Origin: DATAMF01 sp964472565
Lineage (GTDB): Bacteria; Chloroflexota; Anaerolineae; Aggregatilineales; Aggregatilineaceae
Assembly (NCBI GenBank): GCA_964472565.1
Contig: CAYYNB010000193.1
Span: 1-10,573 of the forward strand
Length of the DNA stretch: 10,573 nucleotides
Direction: 5' to 3'
Below, piece after piece: positions 1 to 6,897 of the stretch. Position numbers and translations under genes: made by a program. The number at the start of each line of letters is the position of its first letter. Positions within the stretch are counted from its first letter, which is position 1. Below the pieces are notes generated by a model. It made no database searches. It was given only the letters and a program-made list of their open reading frames with translations, and was not told the DNA's origin.

Positions 1-4
1 CGTC

Positions 5-10
5 TATAAT
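5..10 (+). promoter_or_regulatory. Possible -10 element of the glgA promoter
   Basis: A perfect TATAAT hexamer lies 52 bp before the glgA ATG. The matching -35 box would fall outside the window, so only half of the promoter can be judged. A transcript starting about 7 bp downstream would carry a leader of roughly 45 nt containing the AAGGAG ribosome site. The same bases could instead be the end of an upstream gene, because one + frame stays open until a TGA at 42-44. The match is therefore suggestive only. Confidence 0.35.
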
Positions 11-61
11 GGCGGGCAGGGCGGGCGCACCGCGCCCCGGTTGATCAAGGAGAAGTCGAGG

Positions 62-1561
62 ATGCGCGTACTCTTCATTTCGGCTGAGATGGCTCCCTTT
101 GCGAAGACGGGCGGGCTGGGTGATGTCGTGGGCAGTCTGCCGCGCGCGCTGCGCCAAAAAGAGATCGATGCCCGCGTGCTGCTGCCGCTGTATGGTCCGG
201 TCAAGGCGCAGTACCAGCAGCGCCTGCACTATGTGGCGAAGTTCCAGTTTTCGCGGCGATCCGGCACGGCGGATGTGTATATCCACATGACGGAGCAGGA
301 CGGAATCCCGGTGTATTTTCTCGAAAGCTGGCCATTTTTCGGCGCGGGCGAATACATCTACACGGATATGAATTGGGACCGGGAGCGCTTCGTCTTTTTC
401 GGACAGGCGGCGATGGCCTTCGCCTGGGAGATGGGCCAGCGCGAAAGCTGGTTCCCGGATGTGCTGCATACGCACGACTGGCACACCGGGCTGGTGCCGT
501 TTCTGCTGCACGAGGCGCGCTACCAGCCGGGCTGGGATCACGTTGCCAGCGTGCTGACGATCCACAATATGAGCTACCAGGGCTGGGAAGCGGGCGGCTT
601 TTTGTGGATGGCGGGCGTACCGGGGCGGCATGAGCCGAATCTGATCTACCAGGACAAGACGGATAATCTGCTGGGGATGGGGATCGCCTACGCGCACAAG
701 CTGAACACCGTCAGCCCGCGCCACGCGACAGAACTGCACTATCCGCGCTTTGGCGAAGGGCTGGAAGGGTTGATCTGGGCGCGGGACAGCGATTTTTCGG
801 GCATCTTGAACGGGATCGATCTGGAGAAAAATAATCCCGCAACTGATTCACATATTCCCTACCGCTATGATGTGACGAATTTCCGCACGCAGCGCCCCAA
901 CAATAAACGCGCGCTGCAAGAGGAATTCGGGCTGGAACCGAACCCGAACACGCCGCTGATCGGCATTGTCAGCCGGTTGGTGGCGCAGAAGGGTATGGAC
1001 TTCGCCGCGCCGGGGCTGCGCCGTTTGTTGGCGGAGACGGACGCGCAGTTGATCGTGCTGGGGACCGGGGAGCCGGAAGTCGAGCAGGAAATGCGCAAGC
1101 TCGAATGGGATTTCGGCTGGAAAGCCAAAGTGTTTATTGGATTCAACGTGGCGCTGGCGCAGCGGATGTACGCCGGGTGCGATCTGATGCTGGTGCCGAG
1201 CCGCTACGAACCGTGCGGACTGACGCAGATGATGGCGATGCGCTACGGGGCGCTGCCAGTGGTGCGGGAAACGGGCGGATTGGCCGACACTGTGCAGAAT
1301 TACGACAACGGCGATCAAGGCACGGGGTTTATGTTTTTGTTCGAGGAGCCGGACGCGGTGCGGCTGACGCTGAAATGGGCGATGGATATTTACAAGCAGC
1401 GGCGGGATGCTTTCGAGCGGATGCAGGAACGCGCTATGCGGCTGGATTTTAGCTGGAATAAGCCGACGCAGCAGTATATCCGGTTGTACGAAAGCGCGCT
1501 GGCAAAAACGGCGCAGGGCGATCTGCACCTGTCCGACTTGGGGCGGGGAGCCAGGAGATAA
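62..1561 (+). CDS. glgA: Glycogen synthase (ADP-glucose type, GT5)
   Basis: This 499-residue enzyme transfers glucose from ADP-glucose to the non-reducing end of an alpha-1,4-glucan, the chain-elongation step of bacterial glycogen synthesis in the cytoplasm. The N-terminal Rossmann domain opens with MRVLFISAEMAPFAKTGGLG. Lys15 sits where the ADP-glucose-binding lysine of E. coli GlgA lies. Family motifs follow: HTHDWHTG (136-143), TIHNMSYQG (166-174), ILNGIDLEKNNPATD (248-262), SRLVAQKG (304-311, Arg and Lys that contact the nucleotide phosphates) and PSRYEPCGLTQ (379-389, catalytic-region Glu383). Length is close to the usual 475-500 residues. I chose ATG 62 over the in-frame TTG at 41 because AAGGAG at 47-52 is 9 bp upstream and the protein then begins exactly where the family does. 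A two-helix membrane protein gene starts 3 bp after the stop, so they are probably cotranscribed. All key residues are present. Confidence 0.97.
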   Translation: MRVLFISAEMAPFAKTGGLGDVVGSLPRALRQKEIDARVLLPLYGPVKAQYQQRLHYVAKFQFSRRSGTADVYIHMTEQDGIPVYFLESWPFFGAGEYIYTDMNWDRERFVFFGQAAMAFAWEMGQRESWFPDVLHTHDWHTGLVPFLLHEARYQPGWDHVASVLTIHNMSYQGWEAGGFLWMAGVPGRHEPNLIYQDKTDNLLGMGIAYAHKLNTVSPRHATELHYPRFGEGLEGLIWARDSDFSGILNGIDLEKNNPATDSHIPYRYDVTNFRTQRPNNKRALQEEFGLEPNPNTPLIGIVSRLVAQKGMDFAAPGLRRLLAETDAQLIVLGTGEPEVEQEMRKLEWDFGWKAKVFIGFNVALAQRMYAGCDLMLVPSRYEPCGLTQMMAMRYGALPVVRETGGLADTVQNYDNGDQGTGFMFLFEEPDAVRLTLKWAMDIYKQRRDAFERMQERAMRLDFSWNKPTQQYIRLYESALAKTAQGDLHLSDLGRGARR

Positions 1562-1564
1562 GGT

Positions 1565-2188
1565 ATGGGCAATAAGCGCAAACCGGCCTCGCATATGGCG
1601 GATTTTGTCACGGTGATGCCGATTGAAGAATGCCGCGAACTGGTGGGCCGCAGCGTGAAATTATATGCGCCGGGACCGGGCGGCCTGCTGACGTCTATCC
1701 AGCAGAAGACGATTGTGCGCTCGAATGACCAGTTTGTGATTGAGCGGCACTTTTCCGGCGCGATTAAGCCGATCCGGTTGGAAGGGCAGTTGGATTCGAC
1801 ATCGGATGGCGGGACGCATGTTCATGGCAAAATTACGACGGATGTTGAAAATCAGGTCGTGATCGAAGGCATGCTCCTGTTTATTATTTTTTACGCGCTG
1901 ATGGGACTGGTGTTTTTGCGCAGCGGGGTGCGCGGGGCGGTGGTGATGATCCCGCTGTTCCTGTTTTGTCTGGGGTTGGGCTGGCTGCGCTGGCGGGCGC
2001 TGCGATTTTTCGCGGACGATGTCTCGCGCTGGCTGCGGCGGAAGCTGTATATCATCGAAGGGCAGAGAGTGAGATCGTATGGCGGGGCGGAACAGTCGGA
2101 AGAACGACCAGAAGCACAACCCACTGAGCAAGCGCAAACGCGGCATGGCACTGCGTCAGGTGGAGTTTCTGACGCCGCTGACCATTGA
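1565..2188 (+). CDS. Small two-helix membrane protein, paralogue 1
   Basis: The function is not known. The 207-residue product has a soluble N-terminal part (about 1-98), two membrane helices (about 99-118 and 124-141) and a basic, probably cytoplasmic segment (142-171). The soluble part carries PIEECREL near residue 19 and RLEGQLDSTSDGGTHVHGKI at 71-90. This resembles a loosely defined bacterial group of small membrane proteins with a pattern like PEEC, then GRLEPTPGGTRIRG; the comparison is from memory. The start is supported by AGGAG at 1553-1557, 7 bp before ATG and overlapping the end of glgA. Residues 172-207 are read from DNA that also encodes the start of the next gene. There the third-base GC content favours the other frame, and the tail is polar and low in complexity. 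The natural C-terminus may therefore once have been near residue 171. It resembles the following gene and is probably in the glgA operon. Confidence 0.8.
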   Translation: MGNKRKPASHMADFVTVMPIEECRELVGRSVKLYAPGPGGLLTSIQQKTIVRSNDQFVIERHFSGAIKPIRLEGQLDSTSDGGTHVHGKITTDVENQVVIEGMLLFIIFYALMGLVFLRSGVRGAVVMIPLFLFCLGLGWLRWRALRFFADDVSRWLRRKLYIIEGQRVRSYGGAEQSEERPEAQPTEQAQTRHGTASGGVSDAADH

Positions 2189-2627
2189 GGACTGTATCGA
2201 GCATCTCCGGGCGGGACGCTCGCCGTTTGAGCACTTAGCAATGGATGTGTGGACCGGGGAGCGCGATTTTCGGGTGGAGTTAATTCCCCGGAGCGCGCCG
2301 CCTGCGGCCCGGTGGTCGGAAGGGGTCTGGCTGGAAGGGCATCTTGAAACGACAGCCGAGGGACTCACGCAGGTGCGGGCGCGCGTGCTGCGCGATATTT
2401 TGACGTTCAACTTCATGGGCCTGACGGCGGCGCTGCTCGCGGTGGTTTGGACCGCTATCGCGATTAACAACGATTACAATGGAATGACGATAGGGGCTGG
2501 CGTTGGACTTGCAGCGGCAACCTTTGCCCTGTTTTGGGGAATGCGGCGGCGGTGGGTTAGCCAGTTGTCACACGGGCTGTTGGCGTGGCTGGATGAGCGG
2601 CTGGATGTGCGGCGCGATCAAAAATAG
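2079..2627 (+). CDS. Small two-helix membrane protein, paralogue 2
   Basis: The function is not known. This 182-residue protein repeats the plan of its upstream neighbour. A very basic N-terminus (1-22) is followed by a soluble domain (about 23-110) with LTIEDCIEHL (34-43) and WLEGHLETTAEG (84-95). Two membrane helices (about 112-129 and 136-154) and an amphipathic basic C-terminal segment complete it. The aligned IE(E/D)C and LEG(Q/H)L(D/E) motifs and the identical topology argue for tandem duplication. ATG 2079 places the start 110 bp inside the previous gene. An ATG at 2145 (residue 23) would shorten the overlap to 44 bp, but third-codon G/C preference in this frame already holds from 2079. 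No strong ribosome site precedes either start, which fits translational coupling. Its job next to glgA and glgC is unknown. Confidence 0.78.
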   Translation: MAGRNSRKNDQKHNPLSKRKRGMALRQVEFLTPLTIEDCIEHLRAGRSPFEHLAMDVWTGERDFRVELIPRSAPPAARWSEGVWLEGHLETTAEGLTQVRARVLRDILTFNFMGLTAALLAVVWTAIAINNDYNGMTIGAGVGLAAATFALFWGMRRRWVSQLSHGLLAWLDERLDVRRDQK

Positions 2628-2740
2628 GAGCGGATCAGGCGGACTATTTTGTATGGTACACATAAACCAAATGGGTGCATGAATATCTTTGAAAGTGCTA
2701 TACTGGATTCGTGGAGAGCAGTTTAATTCGCGTAAACGCT

Positions 2741-2746
2741 TATAAT
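2741..2746 (+). promoter_or_regulatory. Probable -10 of the glgC promoter in an AT-rich gap
   Basis: The 157-bp space between the second membrane protein gene and glgC is much richer in A and T than its surroundings. It contains a perfect TATAAT 38 bp before the glgC ATG. No good TTGACA match lies 16-18 bp upstream, so the promoter may need an activator. A second candidate -10, TATACT at 2699-2704, also lacks a clear -35. Together they suggest that glgC has its own promoter and does not rely only on readthrough from glgA. Confidence 0.45.
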
Positions 2747-2773
2747 TTTAACTAAAAAACATTGTCCCCAACC

Positions 2774-2779
2774 GAGGAG
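2774..2779 (+). promoter_or_regulatory. Ribosome binding site of glgC
   Basis: GAGGAG lies 5 bp before ATG 2785. It fixes the glgC start and is among the strongest ribosome sites in the window. Confidence 0.75.
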
Positions 2780-2784
2780 CAACT

Positions 2785-4050
2785 ATGCGAACACGAGCAG
2801 TCATTTTGGCCGGTGGCGAGGGCAGTCGGCTTGGCGTCCTGACCGCAAAACGGGCAAAACCGGCAGTACCTTTCGCCGGGAAATACCGCATTATTGATTT
2901 TCCGCTGAGCAACTGTGTCAACTCGAACATTTTTGATGTGCTGGTGCTCACCCAGTATCGCCCGCACAGCCTCAACGATCATGTCGGGTTAGGGCGGCCC
3001 TGGGACCTGGACCGGACCTTCACCGGGGGCGTGAAACTGCTGCAACCGTACCAGGGACGCTATGATACGGACTGGTATGCCGGGAATGCGGACGCCGTCA
3101 CGCAAAACTTAAACTTCATCCGGCGCGGGAATCCTAGAAATATATTAGTTTTGTCGGGCGATCATATTTACCAGATGGAATATGATCTGCTGGTGGACTA
3201 TCACGAGCAGCAGAACGCGGATGCGACGGTATGCGTGATCCGCGTGCCGCTGGATGAAGCCTCGCGCTACGGCATTATGTCGGTGGATGAAAACAACCAC
3301 ATTATTGACTTTGTGGAGAAGCCCGTTAATCCGCCCGGTGATCTGGCGAATATGGGTGTGTATGTCTTCAAAATGGATGTGCTGGAGGAACTGCTCAAGG
3401 AAGATGCGGCCCGCCAGGATTCGCGGCATGACTTTGGTTACAACATCATCCCCCGGATGATGGAAATGGGGATGAAAGTGATCGCGTTTCCCTTTGGCGG
3501 CTACTGGATCGATGTGGGGACGATTGACGCCTATTGGGAAGCGCACATGGAACTGCTGACGACGCCGCCCTCATTGGATATGAATGATCGCTCGTGGGTC
3601 ATCCATACACAGTCGGAAGAGCGGCCCCCGGTCAAACTGGAACGGGGCGCGATTGTGGAAGACAGCCTGATCACGGACGGATCGATTATCTGCGCTGGGG
3701 CGAAGGTTGTGCGCAGCGTGTTGTCGCCGGGCGTGTATGTCGGGCCGAACGCGATGGTGTATGAAAGCGTGATCCTGACCGACAGCTATATCGAAAAGGA
3801 TGCGGTGATCGAACGGGCCGTGATCGATAAAGGCGTGGTGGTCGGGCAGGGGGCGCGCGTCGGCGAAATGGCGGATGTGGGCGATCTGGGAATTGCCTGT
3901 GTCGGCAAAAACTCGACGGTTCCACCGGGCTTTGTGGTTCACCGCAACGCCGTGATCGGGACGGATCTGCTGGCGGAAGAGGTCGCCGAACAATACCCGG
4001 ATGGCACCATTCCGGCAGGCGCAAAAGTCGGGTATAAAGTGCGGAAATAA
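2785..4050 (+). CDS. glgC: Glucose-1-phosphate adenylyltransferase (ADP-glucose pyrophosphorylase)
   Basis: This 421-residue enzyme makes ADP-glucose from glucose-1-phosphate and ATP, the committed and usually allosterically controlled step of glycogen synthesis. The N-terminal nucleotidyltransferase domain (about 1-260) shows VILAGGEGSRL (6-16), KPAVPFAGKYRIIDFPLSN (25-43), SGDHIYQMEY (124-133; Asp126 is the catalytic aspartate position), FVEKP (176-180; Lys179 is the glucose-1-phosphate lysine) and YWIDVGTIDAYW (240-251). Lys33 lies where E. coli GlgC has its fructose-1,6-bisphosphate-linked Lys39. Residues about 285-400 contain hexapeptide-like repeats, such as GAIVEDSLI and GVYVGPNAMV, which form the left-handed beta-helix of the family. 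Length is normal (420-430). The ATG follows GAGGAG by 5 bp. The gene feeds GlgA encoded upstream and ends 4 bp before a strong terminator. Effector specificity cannot be read from sequence alone. Confidence 0.97.
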   Translation: MRTRAVILAGGEGSRLGVLTAKRAKPAVPFAGKYRIIDFPLSNCVNSNIFDVLVLTQYRPHSLNDHVGLGRPWDLDRTFTGGVKLLQPYQGRYDTDWYAGNADAVTQNLNFIRRGNPRNILVLSGDHIYQMEYDLLVDYHEQQNADATVCVIRVPLDEASRYGIMSVDENNHIIDFVEKPVNPPGDLANMGVYVFKMDVLEELLKEDAARQDSRHDFGYNIIPRMMEMGMKVIAFPFGGYWIDVGTIDAYWEAHMELLTTPPSLDMNDRSWVIHTQSEERPPVKLERGAIVEDSLITDGSIICAGAKVVRSVLSPGVYVGPNAMVYESVILTDSYIEKDAVIERAVIDKGVVVGQGARVGEMADVGDLGIACVGKNSTVPPGFVVHRNAVIGTDLLAEEVAEQYPDGTIPAGAKVGYKVRK

Positions 4051-4054
4051 ACGG

Positions 4055-4089
4055 CTGACCCCCAGAAAGTGAAGGGGGTCAGTTTTTTT
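4055..4089 (+). terminator. Intrinsic terminator of glgC, probably bidirectional
   Basis: A perfect 9-bp inverted repeat, CTGACCCCC (4055-4063) and GGGGGTCAG (4074-4082), encloses a 10-base loop and is followed by seven T (4083-4089). It begins 4 bp after the glgC stop. The opposite-strand gene ends at 4096, so the same hairpin faces that transcript too. There the trailing bases are only modestly T-rich (CCGTTTATTTCC), so termination is expected to be weaker in that direction. Confidence 0.93.
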
Positions 4090-4095
4090 AGGCGA

Positions 4096-4798
4096 CTAGT
4101 CGTCGTTGAGCGGCGCGATCTGCTGGAGTGTGATTGCTGCATGGTTCTGGGTGCAATCGCTGCCCTTCAGGACAATTTCGGTGGGGGGCGAAAAATAACG
4201 ATCATCGGCGGTTAACTGAATCCAGAGGCGGCGCTCAAGCACACCATCCAGGGTGAGCGTCCAGCGTCCCGGTTCTTGCCCAGCCATTTCACCCGTAGGA
4301 ATGACCTGGGGTGGGGTGTAGTCGCCCCAGATGGCAAGATGGAAGGCATCGGTGGGCGTGCCATCGTCGGCCAGAATGATGCCGGTGAGCACCTGGGTAT
4401 CACAATCGGCGGCGGCAGAATACAGCGGGCCGCCGGGAGCCAGGATAAAGGGTTACTCACCCAGTGTCAGNNNNNNNNNNNNNNNNNNNNNNNNNNNNNN
4501 NNNNNNNNNNNNNNNNNNNNNNNCCGCCCCCCCCCCGCCGCCCCCCGCCCCCCCCCCCCGCCCCCCCGGCCCCCGGCCGGGGGGTGAGGGCCGGTGATCC
4601 GGTGGGGGTCTGGTTGACCTGCCGCCATACGCGGGTCAGGGTCGCGTTAAATTGATCCTCCCGGTCTGTTTCACGCGAGCGCGCGATAATGATCAGGGCG
4701 GTCACGATGGTGAGCATGGTCAAAACGAGGAAGACCGCTATGGTCAGGGCCACTTTATAGGGGCGGCTGGATAAAACTTGATCACTCGGCGTAGTCAC
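4096..4798 (-). CDS. Membrane-anchored extracellular protein, interrupted by assembly gap
   Basis: The product is hypothetical. The N-terminus (GTG at 4798) has a short cytoplasmic end, one membrane helix (about residues 16-39) and a stalk. The stalk enters a Thr/Pro linker (NQTPTGSPALTP) just before the sequence turns into poly-C and then Ns at 4471-4523. Beyond the gap the frame encodes PFILAPGGPLYS, two separated cysteines (AADC and GSDC), ADDGTPTDAFHLAIWGDY and a C-terminus ending TLQQIAPLNDD. This looks like a small extracellular Ig-like or regulatory beta domain seen in Chloroflexota proteins; I make that match from memory. As given, the downstream frame carries a TAA at 4453-4455, so the gene reads as broken. 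I think the break is sequence error, not decay. The start lies 10 bp after the debranching-enzyme stop, with AGGA 8 bp upstream, so it is the last gene of that operon. Confidence 0.6.
4471..4523. other. Assembly gap (53 N)
   Basis: Fifty-three undetermined bases join two contigs inside the linker of the membrane-anchored protein. The true gap length is unknown, so reading frame across it cannot be inferred. Confidence 0.99.
4524..4583. repeat. Low-complexity poly-C/G stretch at contig edge, probable artefact
   Basis: About 60 bases are almost purely C (G on the - strand), directly abutting the N gap. Read on the - strand the sequence passes from a normal Thr/Pro-rich coding region into runs of G. 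This is what low-signal ends of two-colour Illumina reads look like. The Gly/Arg residues it encodes should not be trusted. Confidence 0.7.
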
Positions 4799-4808
4799 AG
4801 GGTTGATC

Positions 4809-6836
4809 CTATTGTTCGGGCAGTTTCAGGTTCGATTGAGATTGTAATTCGTGCCAGACCCGCAGCACTTCGGAAACGGACCAGGCCTGAGCCATACAGC
4901 CGCGCGGCGTATGGGGCGGGTCGCCGTCGAAGATTTCGCTGAGCGTGCCGAGTCCGGCGTCGTGAAGCTGGTCGCCAACCGGCTCCAGATAACTGATCGC
5001 CGCGGGCGTATCACGGTAGACCCGGTAGAAGGCGCTGACAAACGGCCCCAGCAGCCAGCCCCACACTGTCCCCTGATGGTAACAGCTATCCCGCTGAAGC
5101 GGATCGCCGCCGTAGTGACCGACATAATCGGTTTCGTCGGGGGCCAGACTGCGCAAGCCAAAGGAAACGACCAGTTCGCGGGCGCAAATATCCACCACCG
5201 CGCGGGCCTGGGCATCGTCCAGCAGGGGGAACGCGAGCGACACGGCAAAAATCTGGTTGGGGCGCAGGGTGGGATCGTCACCATCGGGGCCGTCGATGAC
5301 ATCGTACAAATACCCGCCGCTGTACCAGAAGCGCTCCTTAAAATTCGTGTGCGCAACGTCGGCTAACTGGCGGTAGCGCGCGGCATCGTCGGAGTGGCCG
5401 AGGTGGGCGGCGATTGCAGCGGTGATCCGCAGGGCGTTGATCCACAGGGCATTAATTTCGACGGGTTTGCCGACACGGGGCGTTACCACCCATTCATCAA
5501 TTTTGACATCCATCCAGGTGAGCTGGGAGCCGGGTTCACCCGCATAGAGCAGATGATCGGACGGGTCCATGCGGATATTGTAGCGGGTGCCCTTGATGTG
5601 CCAGTCCAGAATATCGACCAACACAGGATACAGTTCCGCGACGGCGGCATGATCCAATCCGCACGCCTGGAAACAGGCCCAGGCTGCCTGGAAATACCAG
5701 AGCGTGGCATCGACGGTATTGTATTCGGGCTGGCTTCCGGCATCGGGGAAACGGTTGGGTAACATGCCCTGATCGACGTAACGGGCATAGGTGCGCAGGA
5801 TGGTGAGACCGTCCTGCACGCGCCCGGTGGGAATGGTCAGGCCGGGCAGGGCGATCATGGTGTCGCGGCCCCAATCGCTGAACCAGGGATAACCCGCCAA
5901 GATCGTTTTGCCGGATTGTCCCTGAATGTCCCGGCTGACGATAAACTGATCGGCAGTCTGCACCAACTGGCGTACCCAATATGGGGCGGATGTGGCATGG
6001 GCCTGAATCAGCAGGTCGTGCTGGCGCTGCTGCTCGGCGGCAAGGGCGTCAGGCCAGGGGCGGGGATCGCCGGGGTCGGCGGTAAACACCAGCGCCAGGG
6101 TATCGTTATGGCTCAGATTCGCGGTGATGCTGCCCGCCGCGAACAGGTCTTCCTGATTATCCAGCCCGCGCGCTTTTTCCTGCGCGAGATGGAAGGACCA
6201 CCACCATTCGGACAGGGGATGGAAGGTGCCGTGATTGATCAGCAGGCGATAGGGAATGGCGGGGGCCGGCGAACGATCCGGCTGGGCCTGGATGGTGGCA
6301 CAGGTTCCGCCGGGCCAGGCCGGGTAGGGCTGAATATCCACATCCATCTCGTAACCGCCCTTGGTCAACTTGTGATGATCGCGGTACGTGCAGAGCGGCT
6401 TGATCACCAGGCGGACATTGGCGGTGCCGCGCGCATAGGTGTAGGTGGTATAGGTGGTGTTGTGGCCATAATCCATCCAGACGCGCTGGATAATGCGGAC
6501 ATCGCCCAGCGCCCAGGTGAAGACCGGGATTGAGCCTTCGAGATGGAAGTTTTCGAGATGACGGTAGCCGTCGGGAAGCACGACGCCTGCCGCCCATTCA
6601 TGTGTGACCAGGGGGGACCGCCGCCCATCGATTTCGATCCAGGAGTCCAGGCTGGCGACCATAACCGTCCGGCGGGTGGGCGGCTGAAGCGAGGCGGTCA
6701 ACAGGCTGTGATAGCGGCGTGTGCGCGCCCCGGACAGTGAACCCATGGCGTAACCGCCAATGCCATTGGTAACGAGCCATTCACGGCGGAGCACGGCATC
6801 CAGGCTCCCGGTGATTTCACGACCAAAGTGGATCAT
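4809..6836 (-). CDS. Glycogen debranching enzyme, archaeal/bacterial type (GH133, amylo-alpha-1,6-glucosidase)
   Basis: This 675-residue cytoplasmic enzyme is expected to remove alpha-1,6 branches during glycogen breakdown. The N-terminal GDE_N-type beta domain begins with EWLVTNGIGGYAMGSLSG (19-36) and RYHSLL. The C-terminal (alpha/alpha)6 domain has GYPWFSDWGRDT (315-326), NTVDATLWYFQA (373-384), TWMDVKIDEWVVTPR (440-454), KPVEINALW (457-465) and GTVWGWLLGPF (589-599). These are the conserved blocks of the family, with the acidic residues Asp321, Asp325, Asp443 and Glu460 intact. Length matches the usual 650-700. The frame stays open upstream to an ATG at 7058, but that extension lies over the CBM48 gene and does not look like this family. 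I chose ATG 6836 because GGAG (6849-6846) is 9 bp upstream and the family N-terminus then fits. ATG 6842 and 6845 are close alternatives. It lies 61 bp after the CBM48 gene. Confidence 0.93.
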   Translation of the reverse strand: MIHFGREITGSLDAVLRREWLVTNGIGGYAMGSLSGARTRRYHSLLTASLQPPTRRTVMVASLDSWIEIDGRRSPLVTHEWAAGVVLPDGYRHLENFHLEGSIPVFTWALGDVRIIQRVWMDYGHNTTYTTYTYARGTANVRLVIKPLCTYRDHHKLTKGGYEMDVDIQPYPAWPGGTCATIQAQPDRSPAPAIPYRLLINHGTFHPLSEWWWSFHLAQEKARGLDNQEDLFAAGSITANLSHNDTLALVFTADPGDPRPWPDALAAEQQRQHDLLIQAHATSAPYWVRQLVQTADQFIVSRDIQGQSGKTILAGYPWFSDWGRDTMIALPGLTIPTGRVQDGLTILRTYARYVDQGMLPNRFPDAGSQPEYNTVDATLWYFQAAWACFQACGLDHAAVAELYPVLVDILDWHIKGTRYNIRMDPSDHLLYAGEPGSQLTWMDVKIDEWVVTPRVGKPVEINALWINALRITAAIAAHLGHSDDAARYRQLADVAHTNFKERFWYSGGYLYDVIDGPDGDDPTLRPNQIFAVSLAFPLLDDAQARAVVDICARELVVSFGLRSLAPDETDYVGHYGGDPLQRDSCYHQGTVWGWLLGPFVSAFYRVYRDTPAAISYLEPVGDQLHDAGLGTLSEIFDGDPPHTPRGCMAQAWSVSEVLRVWHELQSQSNLKLPEQ

Positions 6837-6861
6837 GCGCATCATCTCCGCGTGGTGGAAG

Positions 6862-6890
6862 GACGCTGCACCCCGCGATGGCGCAGCGTC
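6862..6890 (-). promoter_or_regulatory. Intercistronic stem-loop between CBM48 and debranching genes
   Basis: A perfect 8-bp inverted repeat, GACGCTGC (6862-6869) and GCAGCGTC (6883-6890), surrounds a 13-base loop in the 61-bp gap between the two genes. No T tract follows on the - strand, so it is not a standard terminator. It could stabilise the upstream mRNA segment after processing or tune the ratio of the two proteins. The inverted repeat is visible in the sequence; the role is inference. Confidence 0.45.
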
Positions 6891-6897
6891 GGACAAG

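Noticed and set aside
848..1594. Long - strand open frame (248 residues) opposite glgA
   Set aside because: It is the antisense shadow of glgA. Its product is Arg/His/Gln-rich without domain features, and every glgA motif is intact on the other strand.
4524..4583. G-quadruplex or Gly-rich domain in the poly-C/G block
   Set aside because: The position at the contig edge and the composition point to sequencing artefact, so no biological element is claimed.
5916..6533. Open + strand frame of 205 residues opposite the debranching enzyme
   Set aside because: It is the antisense shadow of a well-supported family member. It has no ribosome site and a composition typical of GC-rich shadows.
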